From positions 59,036 to 123,035 of the forward strand of contig JAGWZK010000009.1 of assembly GCA_018968885.1 (NCBI GenBank): a stretch of DNA of 64,000 nt, given 5' to 3'. Of the stretch, positions 27,461 to 37,900 are shown piece after piece. The position numbers were made by a program, and so were the translations under genes. Source of the DNA: Planctomycetota bacterium. Lineage in GTDB: Bacteria; Planctomycetota; Phycisphaerae; Phycisphaerales; UBA1924. The notes under the pieces were generated by a model. That model saw only the letters and a program-made list of their open reading frames with translations. It ran no database searches and had not been told where the DNA came from. The first letter of the stretch is position 1. The number at the start of each line of letters is the position of its first letter.

Positions 27461-30316
27461 ATGAGTGGAATTTCTACCGGAGTCGGCGCATTCAGCGGCA
27501 TCAATTCCGCCCAGCTGATCGAGCAGCTCATTTCGATCGAATCGCGTCCCAAGACGCTGATTCAGCGTCGCGTCGTGCAGATTCAGTCTCAACAGAGCGT
27601 CTACCTCGATCTGATCAACCGCCTTGGCTCGCTGAAGTCCACCGTCACCGCCTTCAAAGACAACAACTCCTTCACTCGGCTCACCACCAACAGCAGCGAT
27701 TCCACGGTGCTGACTGCTTCTGCCGACAGCACTGCGGCTCCGGGCTCGTATCAATTCATCGTCGATCGCCTGGTCAGCAGCCAGCAGATGCTCAGTCGCG
27801 GTTTTGCCGGACGCGACACGGGTGCCGTCGGATTGACTTCCGTCACTTTTGAATCCTCGCGCGGCCGGCTTGATCGCGATGTTTCGCTGTCGGACCTGAA
27901 CGGTGGCGATGGTGTTCGTCGTGGTAAGATCGTGATTACCGACTCTGCAAATCGCGCTGCCACCATCGACCTCTCCAAGGCCGCCACCGTCAATGATGTG
28001 CTGCAGGCGATCAACGGCAACGGCACCGCTGCGGTGACGGCTTCGGTGCGAGATGGCAAGTTCGTGATCACCGACAACGCCAGTGGTACGGTGCGTGTGG
28101 AGAATGGCACAAACTCCACAACGGCAACCTCGCTGGGCATCGCCGGAACGGCAAGCGGCTCTCTCGTGGGCTCCTCCGTCTACTCGCTTTCGAATGCGAC
28201 CGCGCTATCTGCCCTGAATGACGGCAACGGCGTCGACACCAAGACCGCCAGCGGCACCAACGCATGGAACTTTGCCATCAACATTAATCGTGGCTCCGGC
28301 AACACCGAAGTCCGCGTCAACCTTTCGGACATCTACAGCGATTCAACCACCATCTCGGAAGGTGCCGTCACCACCCTCGGCGGAGCCCTGACTCGCATCA
28401 ATGCCAAGCTCAGCGAAGCTGGCTTTGCTGATGTGCGTGCCGAAGTCACATCCGATGGTCAGCGCATCCAGATCATCGATACAGGTTCCGGTGCAGGGAC
28501 CAGCACCATCTCGGTCGCTGAAAACGGCACTGGCACCACCGCTCGCGATCTGGGCCTGTCGGGCAGTGTGACCAACGGCACACTTTCTGGGCGCAAGATT
28601 CTCGCCGGTATGAACTCGACGCTGCTCAGCTCGCTGAACGGCGGCGCGGGCATCGCCGGAGACGGGGTGCTCAACTTCACCTCGCGCGATGGCAACGCTT
28701 TCAGCGTCACGATTGACAAAAACGCATCGCTTGACGAGATCACACGCCAGATCGAAACCGCCTCAGGCACGGGCAGCAATGGTCGCGCTCGACTCAGCGT
28801 TTCGCTCAACTCCAAAGGCACCGGCCTCCTCATCACCGACAACACCGGTGCGACAACCTCAAACCTGATCATTACCGGCACCAACGGCAGCGACACAGCC
28901 GCGTCGCTGGGCATCTCCACGGGCACCACTGGTGTCGCATCCGCCACGATAAACGGCACGAACCTGCAGAAGCAGTACATTTCGCGCAGCACTCTGCTTT
29001 CTGAAATCAACAACGGCAAGGGAGTGGGGACCGGAACATTTCGCATCACGGACGGCACCGGGGCGTCTGCGACCGTCACGGTCGGCGATTCGATTCGCAA
29101 CCTGGGCGATCTCATCGATCTGATCAACAGTCGCGGCATCGCCGTGACAGCCAAGCTCAACGCCAATGGCGATGGCATACAGATCATCGAGCGCTCGGGC
29201 ACCACCGGCACGAACAAGATCAAGATTGCCGATGAGTCGGGGAGCGTGGCACGCGGGCTGAACATCTCGGGGGAAGCCGCCGCCGTCGGTGCGGGCAACA
29301 CGCTGAACGGCTCATATGAAAAGACGGTGACATTTGCCGCCACCGACACGCTGAAGCAAGTTTCAGAGAAGATCAACGCGGCCAAGGTCGGTGTCACCGC
29401 GTCGATCATCCGCGATGGCAATGGCTCCACCCCCTACAAGCTGAACCTGGGTGCGGAAGGCACCGGCACTGCAGGTCGATTCATCGTCGACAGCGGCTCA
29501 TTTGATCTTGGCCTTTCCACTACCGACGCTGGCAACGATGCCCGCGTGTTCTTCGGCTCGAGCGATGCAGCCCAGGCCGTGCTCATCACCAATTCCTCCA
29601 ACACCCTCTCTGGTGTGATCACCGGCGTCACTATCGATCTGAAGAACACCAGCACAGCACCCGTGGCACTGACGGTTTCCCGCGACAGTGGTGGCATTGA
29701 GTCAGATGTTGATAGCTTCATCGAGGCCTTCAACGACTTCATCGAACGCGTCGATTCACTCAGCAAGTACGACGTCGAGACCAAGCGTTCCGGGGCGTTG
29801 CTTGGCGATGCCACGAGCCAGACCCTGCGCCAGTCCCTGTTTGCGGCGACGCGTCAGACCGCCATAGGCAATACCAGCCGGTACAACTCGCTGGTCAAGG
29901 TCGGCATCACGGTCGGCAGTGAAGGCGACCTCAAAGTCGATAAGGCCAAGCTCCGCGCTGCGCTGGCTGACGATCCTGCCGCCGTGGAAAAGCTCTTCAC
30001 GGCCAAGACCCTGAAGCCCAAGAGCACCGATCCCAACGCTCGTGACAGGGGCGACGAATACACCGAACTTGGCGCGATGGGCATCATCCAGCGCGCCATC
30101 GAACGCTACACCGACTCTGTCGAGGGCACGCTTACCCTTCGTCGCAAATCCATGGAAACTCAGGTCACTCAGCTCAACAGGCAGATTGACGCCTGGGACG
30201 TGCGTCTGGCCACCAAGCGTTCCAACCTCGAAGCCCAGTTCCGGGCGATGGAGTCAGCCATCGGGCAGTTGCAGACCCAGCAATCCTCACTCTCTTCGAT
30301 TCAGTCCATCGGCTGA
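27461..30316 (+). CDS. fliD: Flagellar hook-associated protein 2 (filament cap) with internal repeats
   Basis: A 951-residue protein, about twice the usual FliD length. The N-terminal FliD domain is clear (SGINSAQLIEQLISIESRP, then LINRLGSLKSTVTAFKDNNSF). The C-terminal FliD domain is also clear: SDVDSFIEAFNDFIERVDSLSKYD, GALLGDATSQTLRQSL and the final coiled coil (LTLRRKSMETQVTQLNRQID). In between, residues about 144-610 contain four related units each opening with L.xLN.G.GV, of the flagellin hook-IN type. FliD caps the growing filament outside the cell and folds incoming flagellin. It starts at ATG 27461. fliS, the flagellin chaperone, follows 38 bases downstream. Confidence 0.92.
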   Translation: MSGISTGVGAFSGINSAQLIEQLISIESRPKTLIQRRVVQIQSQQSVYLDLINRLGSLKSTVTAFKDNNSFTRLTTNSSDSTVLTASADSTAAPGSYQFIVDRLVSSQQMLSRGFAGRDTGAVGLTSVTFESSRGRLDRDVSLSDLNGGDGVRRGKIVITDSANRAATIDLSKAATVNDVLQAINGNGTAAVTASVRDGKFVITDNASGTVRVENGTNSTTATSLGIAGTASGSLVGSSVYSLSNATALSALNDGNGVDTKTASGTNAWNFAININRGSGNTEVRVNLSDIYSDSTTISEGAVTTLGGALTRINAKLSEAGFADVRAEVTSDGQRIQIIDTGSGAGTSTISVAENGTGTTARDLGLSGSVTNGTLSGRKILAGMNSTLLSSLNGGAGIAGDGVLNFTSRDGNAFSVTIDKNASLDEITRQIETASGTGSNGRARLSVSLNSKGTGLLITDNTGATTSNLIITGTNGSDTAASLGISTGTTGVASATINGTNLQKQYISRSTLLSEINNGKGVGTGTFRITDGTGASATVTVGDSIRNLGDLIDLINSRGIAVTAKLNANGDGIQIIERSGTTGTNKIKIADESGSVARGLNISGEAAAVGAGNTLNGSYEKTVTFAATDTLKQVSEKINAAKVGVTASIIRDGNGSTPYKLNLGAEGTGTAGRFIVDSGSFDLGLSTTDAGNDARVFFGSSDAAQAVLITNSSNTLSGVITGVTIDLKNTSTAPVALTVSRDSGGIESDVDSFIEAFNDFIERVDSLSKYDVETKRSGALLGDATSQTLRQSLFAATRQTAIGNTSRYNSLVKVGITVGSEGDLKVDKAKLRAALADDPAAVEKLFTAKTLKPKSTDPNARDRGDEYTELGAMGIIQRAIERYTDSVEGTLTLRRKSMETQVTQLNRQIDAWDVRLATKRSNLEAQFRAMESAIGQLQTQQSSLSSIQSIG
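27890..29291 (+). repeat. Four tandem coding repeats inside fliD
   Basis: Within the protein, units begin near residues 144 (SDLNGGDGV), 250 (SALNDGNGV), 389 (SSLNGGAGI) and 513 (SEINNGKGV). Each continues with a beta-rich stretch, an I/V-I-TD element and an ending like SLGI or DLGL. Spacing is about 106, 139 and 124 residues. The DNA copies have diverged, so this is an old duplication. Confidence 0.7.
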
Positions 30317-30354
30317 TCAAGACCCGCTCCGCTTTCGTCGATACTTCTGCACGC

Positions 30355-30879
30355 ATGAGCCAGTCACAGCCACACCCTTCACACTCCACCTTCACCCCGC
30401 CGATCAACCTGGCGGCGGACACCCCCACTTCTCAACCCAAAGACCTCATCACCCCCTACCTGCGTGCCAAAATCATGTCCGCCCGCCCGGAAGAGCTCCG
30501 CATGCTCTTGTTGGATGGCGCGGTGCGATTTGCCCGTCAGGCCCAGGACGGATTGGCGACCAAGAACTTTGAGCAGAGCTACGTGGGGATCACCAAGTGC
30601 CGCGACATCGTGGTGGAACTCATGACCAGCATCAGGGAAGATCACAATCCTGATCTGGCCAAGAACATCAAGGCCCTGTACTCATTCATCTTCACCGAAC
30701 TTACCGAGGCCAACCTGGCCCGCAGTGCTGAGCGCATGACAAAGATCGTCGAATTGCTGGAATATGAGCGCGAGACCTGGGCACTGCTGCTGGACAAGGT
30801 CGCCGCCGAACGGGCGAACGCGGCACCGCAGACCGATGCGACGGATGGCCCGTCGGGACGCATTTCACTTTCCGCCTGA
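30355..30879 (+). CDS. fliS: Flagellar export chaperone FliS
   Basis: A 174-residue helical protein. The family core is present: YLRAKIMSARPEELRMLLLDGAVRFARQA, then KNFEQSYVGITKCRDIVVELMTSI and YSFIFTELTEANL. FliS binds the C-terminus of flagellin in the cytoplasm and prevents early polymerisation. The first 27 residues are an extra Pro/Ser/Thr-rich stretch, and the last 20 are also non-conserved. It lies just downstream of fliD, the usual pairing, and ends 16 bases before the convergent delta' gene. Confidence 0.92.
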   Translation: MSQSQPHPSHSTFTPPINLAADTPTSQPKDLITPYLRAKIMSARPEELRMLLLDGAVRFARQAQDGLATKNFEQSYVGITKCRDIVVELMTSIREDHNPDLAKNIKALYSFIFTELTEANLARSAERMTKIVELLEYERETWALLLDKVAAERANAAPQTDATDGPSGRISLSA

Positions 30880-30895
30880 GACCCACTGCTTCTCT

Positions 30896-32164
30896 TTATC
30901 CCTGATACTTTGCGGTAGCGAAGGTGTGCGCGATTTCCACGCACATCGCATCCAGCACGAAGAGTGGCTTCAGGTTGCTGTCGAGCTGAGATTCCGCAGC
31001 GCGAACTGCGTCGATCGCTTCCAGTGCGCCTGGCGTACCCGCACGCAGTGCTTTCCGCATTTCAAACGCAATCAATCGGATCATCCATGCGGCTGCAAGT
31101 CGATTCGCGGTCTCTTTGCTGGCGTTCAGATTCTCATCCACCCAATCCTCTGCCCACTTCTTGCATAAATCTTCCATCAGGGGAGCCGCGCCCACCGTGT
31201 GCTTGCCCGACTGCAACTTGATCAAATGTGGCAGCAGGGCCGTGCGCCACGAACCGATTTCGCCCCGAATCGCCTCCACCAGATCGCCCGGCGAACCATC
31301 TGAAAAGGCAAAGAGAAAATCCTTGCAATCTGCGGGAATTTCCAGCTTCTCGCGGCTTGCCCACTGCCGCAGGTCCTTCTCTGACAACTGGGCGAATGGC
31401 ACGCGCTGGCAGCGGCTGCGAATGGTGGGCAAGAGCTCCGATTCATTGCTGGTCACGAGAATGATGACCATGCCGGGAGGCGGTTCTTCGAGCGTCTTAA
31501 GAATTGCGTTTTGTGCCGCATCCTTGGTGGATTTACTCGAAAGTAATTCTGCCTCGTCAATAACGAACACAGCAGAAGCCCTAGACGAAGTCGTCACATT
31601 TCCGGTTTTCTTCGCGGGCTCGATGAGGTATTTTCGGACCACGTCGATCGGAATACTGCTCAGCCGCAGTTTGCGAACCTCTGGATCGTCATGAAACCGC
31701 GCCAACTCCTTCACCACAATGTGAAGGTCCGGGTGCGTACCGGCCTTCAGCAATTGCTGGGTTCGGCTTTCCGGATCGGGTGCAATGACTCCATCCAATC
31801 CCGGCTCGCTCGTCGGGTCGAGCAGCACTGCCGCGAATGCCACCGCAGTAGTGAACTTTCCCACCCCTGATGGTCCATGAAAGATCCATGCGTGGTGCAT
31901 GCGTGCAGACCGCATCGCATCGTGCAACAGCCCCACTGCCCACTGCTGGCCGACGATGCTCTCCAACGGCACCGGAATCGGGACCGGGATCGGCGCAGCA
32001 ACGACCTCGTCCGTCATGTCGATCACACGTCCGGGACGCTTGCCCACCCCACCTGCGGTTGTCGTTGCTTTCTTTGCCACACCCAACGGTACCCGCCCTC
32101 CCCCCGAGCCGGATTCCTCCTCCCTTCCCGCATCATCACCCTCCATGTTGCATTTTCGCAACAT
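30896..32164 (-). CDS. holB: DNA polymerase III delta' subunit
   Basis: A 422-residue AAA+ protein of the clamp loader. It has Walker A GPSGVGKFTT, Walker B VFVIDEAELL, the sensor/SRC-type element TIRSRCQRVPF and the characteristic LKTLEEPPPGMVIILVT. The four-cysteine zinc module found in many DnaX and delta' proteins is not present. The first 40 or so residues are Gly/Glu/Pro-rich and unconserved, so the true start may be at the internal ATG of MTDEVVAAP; 32164 gives the longest form. It helps load the beta clamp onto primed DNA. It lies convergent to fliS and divergent from the HATPase gene. Confidence 0.88.
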   Translation of the reverse strand: MLRKCNMEGDDAGREEESGSGGGRVPLGVAKKATTTAGGVGKRPGRVIDMTDEVVAAPIPVPIPVPLESIVGQQWAVGLLHDAMRSARMHHAWIFHGPSGVGKFTTAVAFAAVLLDPTSEPGLDGVIAPDPESRTQQLLKAGTHPDLHIVVKELARFHDDPEVRKLRLSSIPIDVVRKYLIEPAKKTGNVTTSSRASAVFVIDEAELLSSKSTKDAAQNAILKTLEEPPPGMVIILVTSNESELLPTIRSRCQRVPFAQLSEKDLRQWASREKLEIPADCKDFLFAFSDGSPGDLVEAIRGEIGSWRTALLPHLIKLQSGKHTVGAAPLMEDLCKKWAEDWVDENLNASKETANRLAAAWMIRLIAFEMRKALRAGTPGALEAIDAVRAAESQLDSNLKPLFVLDAMCVEIAHTFATAKYQG

Positions 32165-32204
32165 CCCACTTCAGCCCCACTTCCCGCGTTCCGATGCACT
32201 ATTC

Positions 32205-33014
32205 ATGGATTCCACCCCAGCCCCGCGGCTTTCTCCCCGTCCCATTCCTTCTGCGGACCTCCCTGCCGCCATGGATACGACCACCGCAATGGGGGAGACG
32301 CTTAACCGCTTGCTGGACCAATCGATCCGGTCGGTGGTCCTTGCCCTGCGTCAGGTCGATGCCTCACGTGCGCAGACCGATGTGGCATTGCTTGATGACT
32401 CCACGCGTGCGCTGAGCCGCGCCACGGCGGATCTCTCCAATGTCTCAGAACTCGTCCACGCTGCCATGCAGGGCGTGAATATTCCGCTGGGCTCCAGTCT
32501 CTCGGCAGCGCGTCAGCACACCACGATCGCGGCCGTCGTCGCCCACGCCATCGACGTCGTGACTCCTGAAGCCAAACTCAACGACATTGACATCCGCTGT
32601 GATCTGTCGCCACAGGTTCAATCACTCCCTTCCGGGCCGTTATACGCGGTTGTGCTTGCCGGACTGCGCAATGCCATCTCGGCCATCTGCGATGTCGGTC
32701 GCGCCGGGCACATTGATATCCAGGCCCACCTGCGCACCGCCAAGGACGGCGTTGAGGTCATCGAATTCCACATCCGCGATGACGGTGTCGGTCCACCCCG
32801 CGGCATCGACCCTTTCAGTTGGGAGGTGGGCACGCCTGCCGCACGCGGTTTGCTGATCTGCAAGACGCTCATTGATGCGGCGCACGGCTCCATCAAGCTC
32901 GAACGCGTGGATGCCTCGAACCACAGCCGGCCGGGCGCACTGCTTCGCTTCAGCGTTCCCAAGCCCGCGGAATACACGGGCGACATCGGAACCAATGGTC
33001 GAACTGCTGCCTGA
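32205..33014 (+). CDS. HATPase-domain protein, probable partner of the NtrC-type regulator
   Basis: A 269-residue soluble protein. The C-terminal half is a histidine-kinase ATPase domain: AGLRNAISAI (N box), IRDDGVGPPRGIDPF (G1) and ARGLLICKTLIDAAHGSIKL (G2). The N-terminal half is helical (LNRLLDQSIRSVVLALRQVDASR, then ALSRATADLSNVSELVHAAM), like a dimerisation region. I find no HExxN/P phospho-acceptor motif; the first histidine is in SELVHAAM. There are no membrane segments or sensor domain. The gene ends 3 bases before the sigma-54 activator gene, so the two almost certainly work together. The start at 32205 (MDSTPAP) is a choice among several in-frame starts; 32271 is possible. Confidence 0.7.
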   Translation: MDSTPAPRLSPRPIPSADLPAAMDTTTAMGETLNRLLDQSIRSVVLALRQVDASRAQTDVALLDDSTRALSRATADLSNVSELVHAAMQGVNIPLGSSLSAARQHTTIAAVVAHAIDVVTPEAKLNDIDIRCDLSPQVQSLPSGPLYAVVLAGLRNAISAICDVGRAGHIDIQAHLRTAKDGVEVIEFHIRDDGVGPPRGIDPFSWEVGTPAARGLLICKTLIDAAHGSIKLERVDASNHSRPGALLRFSVPKPAEYTGDIGTNGRTAA

Positions 33015-33017
33015 ATC

Positions 33018-34481
33018 ATGACCACCGCTGCTCACATTCTGATCGTTGATGATGATGCGATCATCGCCGACTCGCTCGCAGAGTTTCTGCGCCGCGAGGG
33101 GTATCTCGTCAGCATCGCTTCATCCGCGGATGCCGCGCTCAAGGCCTTGAGCCAGGCAGCATCACCTGCCAACGCTGCGACCCCGGCCCATCCAGTCCAA
33201 CTTGTGATCAGCGATGTCTCACTTCCCGGCACCGATGGCATTGCGCTTTTGCGATCCATCCGCAAAGAGCACCCCGGCACCGCCGTCATCATGCTCACCG
33301 GCTACGGCACCATCGAGGGTGCGGTCGAAGCCCTGCGCATCGGGGCAGTTGATTACCTCACCAAGCCCGTGGTCGATCAGGAGCTTCGCACCGCGCTAGA
33401 GCGTGGTCTGCAGCAGCAGGCCCTGTTGGCTGAGAATGTGTCGCTGCGTCGCCAGGTCAACGATCGCTACAACCTTGGCAACATTGTGGGTTCTGACCCG
33501 CGGATGCGCAAGCTCTTTGACCTGGTCGAGGCCGTCGCCCCCACCAAGACCACAGTGCTGATGTCCGGCGAATCGGGCGTGGGTAAGTCGCTGATCGCGC
33601 ATGCTATTCACCAGCGCAGCCCTCGCAAGGACAAGGCCTTTGTGGAGATCTCCTGCGGCAGCATTCCGGAAACTCTGCTGGAATCCGAACTCTTTGGCCA
33701 TGTCAAAGGCGCGTTCACAGGTGCCTATGCCGACAAGGCCGGACGCTTTCTGGCGGCCAATGGCGGCACGATCTTCCTTGACGAAATCAACTCCGCCCCA
33801 CCATCGATGCAGCTCAAGCTGTTGCGTGTGCTGCAGGAACGCAAGTTCGAGCCGGTGGGAAGCACACAGACCATCGAAGTCGACGTGCGCGTGGTGCTTG
33901 CCAGCAATCACCCACTGGAAGACCTCGTTGCCAAAGGAACCTTTCGTCAGGACTTGTATTACCGAATCAACGTCGTCAAGATTGAACTTCCACCCTTGCG
34001 GGAACGCCCCGCCGACATCCAGATTCTCGCCGACACGTTCCTGAAACGTCACGCCTCTGACCTTGGCAAGCAGATCATCGGCTTCACTCCTGAAGCCGTC
34101 GAGTCACTCCTGGCCTACACCTACCCCGGCAACGTCCGCGAGTTGCAGAACATCATCGAGCGAGCTGCCGTCCTCACGAAGGACCAGCGGATTCAGCGTC
34201 ACGATCTGCCTCCGCAGGTGCTTGGTGAGGGGCCCTCACGCCTCAAGATCACTGCAGCCACCGCTTCGACGGAAGCCGATGCTCCTTGGGTGCCGATGAC
34301 TCTCGAAGATGCTCTGCGCGACCCGGAACGGCGCATTCTGCTGCGTGCACTCAAGGCCAACAACTGGAATCGTCAGAAGACTGCCGACCAGCTCGCGATC
34401 AATCGCACGACGCTATACAAGAAAATGAAAGCCCTCGGCCTGCTTGATCCTTCCGAAGACGACACGCGTCTGGCGGGGTGA
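33018..34481 (+). CDS. NtrC-family sigma-54-dependent response regulator
   Basis: A 487-residue three-domain regulator. The receiver domain (about 1-125) has the acidic pocket in LIVDDDA and the phospho-acceptor Asp66 in LVISDVSLPGTDG, plus the Lys in YLTKPV. The AAA+ domain (about 155-395) has Walker A GESGVGKS, the sigma-54 contact loop GAFTGAY and Walker B GGTIFLDEIN. The C-terminal Fis-type helix-turn-helix is NWNRQKTADQLAINRTTLYKKM. It should activate sigma-54 promoters when phosphorylated. Closeness to fliD and fliS and the kinase-like partner resemble flagellar two-component activators, but the target genes cannot be read from the sequence. A hairpin terminator follows. Confidence 0.95.
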   Translation: MTTAAHILIVDDDAIIADSLAEFLRREGYLVSIASSADAALKALSQAASPANAATPAHPVQLVISDVSLPGTDGIALLRSIRKEHPGTAVIMLTGYGTIEGAVEALRIGAVDYLTKPVVDQELRTALERGLQQQALLAENVSLRRQVNDRYNLGNIVGSDPRMRKLFDLVEAVAPTKTTVLMSGESGVGKSLIAHAIHQRSPRKDKAFVEISCGSIPETLLESELFGHVKGAFTGAYADKAGRFLAANGGTIFLDEINSAPPSMQLKLLRVLQERKFEPVGSTQTIEVDVRVVLASNHPLEDLVAKGTFRQDLYYRINVVKIELPPLRERPADIQILADTFLKRHASDLGKQIIGFTPEAVESLLAYTYPGNVRELQNIIERAAVLTKDQRIQRHDLPPQVLGEGPSRLKITAATASTEADAPWVPMTLEDALRDPERRILLRALKANNWNRQKTADQLAINRTTLYKKMKALGLLDPSEDDTRLAG

Positions 34482-34506
34482 TCACTTTCCGCCATCTCAA
34501 AAGGCG

Positions 34507-34539
34507 AACCCTCGGGCGGTGGTGGGACACCCGAGGGTT
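34507..34539 (+). terminator. Hairpin after the sigma-54 activator gene
   Basis: AACCCTCGGG (34507-34516) and CCCGAGGGTT (34530-34539) form a perfect 10-pair stem around a 13-base loop, 25 bases after the stop. There is no clear T tract, so intrinsic termination is likely but not certain. Confidence 0.55.
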
Positions 34540-34945
34540 CAGGGAGGTGCAGCGGCAAGGTCTTTGAGGGAGGGGTCGGTGGTGGATCGACCCGCAAACC
34601 CTGCCGCGCACAAGTCAGGTTGTCTCACACCAATCAACAAGTCTCATCAACCGATCTGCAGAGGCGTGCGTCGCGATCCAACTTGCCGCACTCCGGGGGA
34701 GATTCCATCGAAGCGTCCGTGGCTCGTAGCGGCGTCCAGTGCCGTCGTGTGCCTTGTACCTTGCAGTACTCCTCGCTCCTAGCTTCCACTCCCGAGCTTT
34801 CCCAATCCAAGAAGACGGTCCTGAAATTCCATCCAGAACCTGCCCGGCCGGGGTCCGTCCGCTGGCCGACTCTTCCCGGAGCGCATCGAGCGTGAGCACC
34901 TTCCACACGCCCCTGCGATCGGTTGAATCAACTATCGAACGACCC
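34540..34945. other. Noncoding spacer between convergent regulator and nrdJ genes
   Basis: About 400 bases between the terminator hairpin and the stop codon of nrdJ. The open frames here overlap nrdJ in the wrong sense or read as low-complexity peptide. I see no RNA gene or repeat; it may hold the end of the nrdJ transcript. Confidence 0.5.
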
Positions 34946-37900
34946 TTACGAGCAACCCAAGCTATTTCCGCAGTTGAGACACTTGTGACACGTGCCGCTG
35001 CGGACGGTGATACTGCCACACACATCGCACGGAGGAGCGTCGCTCACGCTGTCCATGTATTCAGACAACGCGCTCGACTTTCCTTCGGCTTTCACCTCAG
35101 TGCGGTATTCCGCCGTCACCTTGCGTTCCGTAACCATCTTCACCACGGAAGCGGAGGTCTTGACCTCTGCCCCCAGACGAGTTCCGCCATTTGAACCCCC
35201 TTCGGGCAAGTCGCCGAGGTAGCCCTTGATGCGGTCGGCGGGAGTCTCAGCCCACTTGGCGGCCTCCGACTTTGCGGGTGCTGCTTCACCTTCGCCATCG
35301 CGACGCGGGGCGTGCTGCTCGCGGAAACCGGGAATGAACTGCATCCCCATCCAGCGGAAGATGTAATCGACCAGAGATTTGGCAAAGGGAATGTCACGAT
35401 TGGTCGTCATGCCCGCGGGCTCGAAGCGCTGGTGGCTGAACTTGCCCACAAGGGACTCAACCGGGACGCCGTATTGCAGGGCGACGGAAATCGCAGTGCC
35501 GAGGGAATCCATCAGACCACCGATGGTGGACCCTTCCTTGCTCATGGTGATGAAGAGCTCGCCGGGCTTGCCGTCTTCGTACAGGCCGACGGTGAGGTAG
35601 CCTTGATGTCCGGCGACGTTGAACTTGTGGGTGAGGGAGCGACGCGTGTCGGACAAGCGACGGCGCATCGGGCGATGCACGACATCGGTTACCTTCTCTT
35701 GCGCAACCGCCGCTTGGCCCGCGGCAACGGCTCCTGCCAGTTCAGCGACGCTCCGCGCCACTTCCTGCTTGGCCGAATTCTTTTCCTCAAGTGCCTCTGG
35801 GGTCGACTCTTCCTCATCCAGAATCTCGCTCTTGGCTTCATCCGTCGTGGACGAAAGGGGCTGACTCAACTTTGATCCGTCGCGATACAGGGCGTTGGCC
35901 TTCAGGCCCAATTCCCAAGACAGGCGATACGCTGCGGCGACATCTTCGACCTTGGCCTCGTTGGGAAGGTTGATGGTCTTGCTGATGGCACCGGAAATGA
36001 AGGGCTGAGCGGCGGCCATCATGCGAATGTGGCCTTCGGGGGCGATGAAACGCTGACCGAGCTTGCCGCACTTGTTGGCGCAATCGAAGACTGGAAGATG
36101 CTCGACCTTCAGGTGCGGGGCACCTTCGATCGTTGCTGTGCCGCAGATGACGGTGTTGAGGACGTCGATCTGTGCTGCGGTCAGGCCGAGCTTGCGGAGC
36201 AGATTGAACTTGGTATCTGCCTGGGCCTTGGCGTGATCGAGGCCAAGGCGTGCGAAAGTCTCGGGACCGAATGACCAGACACTGAACGCAAAGGCCAGTT
36301 CAAACGTGCCGGGCATCGCATCGGTGAGATTCTTCAGTTCGGTGTCACTGAAGCCCTTCTTGCGGAGCCAGTCGGCAAAGGTCATGCCGGGCTTGGCATC
36401 CTTCACACCATCGGGAAGAACCACATCCAGGTGCAGGGTGCCCAGGATGTACTGCATGATGTTGTGAATCTGGGCCTCGCTGTATCCCAGCGCGGCGAGT
36501 GCTGGTCGCACGCTTTCGTTGGCGATCTTGAAATAGCCGCCACCTGCGAGCTTCTTGAACTTGACGAGGGCAAAGTCTGGCTCGACGCCGGTGGTGTCGC
36601 AATCCATCAGCAGGCCAATGGTGCCGGTCGGGGCGATCACCGTGGTCTGGGCGTTGCGATAGCCGTATTGCTCGCCGAATGCGAGTGCATCATCCCATGC
36701 CTTGGTGGAATGAGCGAGCAACTGTCTCGCGTTGGCCAGACCCACCGTGCCGCCATTGACGACGGCGTGATCGATGGGGACGGGGCGGATGCGGAGATTC
36801 TCGTATTGATCACTCTCGCGAGCCACACCGTGGGCAGCGCGGCGGTGATTGCGCATCACGCGGAGCATGTTGCTGCGATCGGGATCGAATCCGGGGAAGG
36901 CGCCCAGCTCCTTGGCGAGCAAGGCCGACTGACGATTGGCGCGACCAGTGAGAATGGCAGAGAGCATGGCGCAGATAGCGCGACCTTCTTCAGAGTCGTA
37001 GGCGATGCCGGCCTGCATGAGCATGGCACCGAGATTGGCGTAGCCAAGACCGAGGGTGCGATACTTGTAGCTGAGGAGCGCGATCTCGCGGCTGGGGAAC
37101 GAGGCCATCAGCACGCTGACTTCCAGCACGATGGTCCAGACATCCACCGCGTGCTCGTAACGCTCGACATCAAATGACCGCGCCTGGGCGTCGTAGAACT
37201 TGAGCACATTCAGCGATGCGAGGTTGCACGCTGTGTTATCCAGGAACATGTATTCGCTGCACGGATTGCTGGCGTTGATGCGACCAGCGCTGGGGCAGGT
37301 GTGCCAAGCGTTGATAGTGGTGTCATACTGCACGCCCGGATCAGCGCAGCGCCACGCGGCGTAACAAATCTGATCCCACACGTCCTTGGCCTTGTAGGTG
37401 CGAGCAATCTTGTTGCTGGTGCGATACTTGGTCTGCCACTCTCCGTCACCATCGAGGGCATCAAAGAAGGAATCGGGAATGCGCACCGAGTTGTTGCTGT
37501 TCTGACCACTGACGGTGAGATACCCCTCGCCGTTGAAGTCGTAATCCAGCTTCAGGCCAAGTTTCTTGGCCATCTCCTGATCCTGCTTGCTGACGTGGCG
37601 GAAACCTTCGGCCAGTGCGGCGACCTTGATCTCTTCGCGCACCTTCCAATTCACAAAGTCCACGATGTCGGGGTGGTCCATGTCCAGGCAGACCATCTTG
37701 GCAGCGCGGCGGGTGGTGCCGCCACTCTTGATCGCGCTGGCAGCGCGATCGCCGATCTTGAGCCAGGACATGAGGCCACTGCTCTTGCCACCGCCGCTGA
37801 GCTTCTCGCCATCGCCACGGAGGTTGCTGAAATTGGTGCCGGTGCCACTGCCATACTTGAAGAGGCGAGCTTCGCGGACCCAGAGGTCCATGATGCCGCC

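Noticed and set aside
34615..35025. A 136-residue minus-strand frame at the nrdJ end
   Set aside because: It overlaps the nrdJ C-terminal zinc finger in another frame on the same strand and has no motif.
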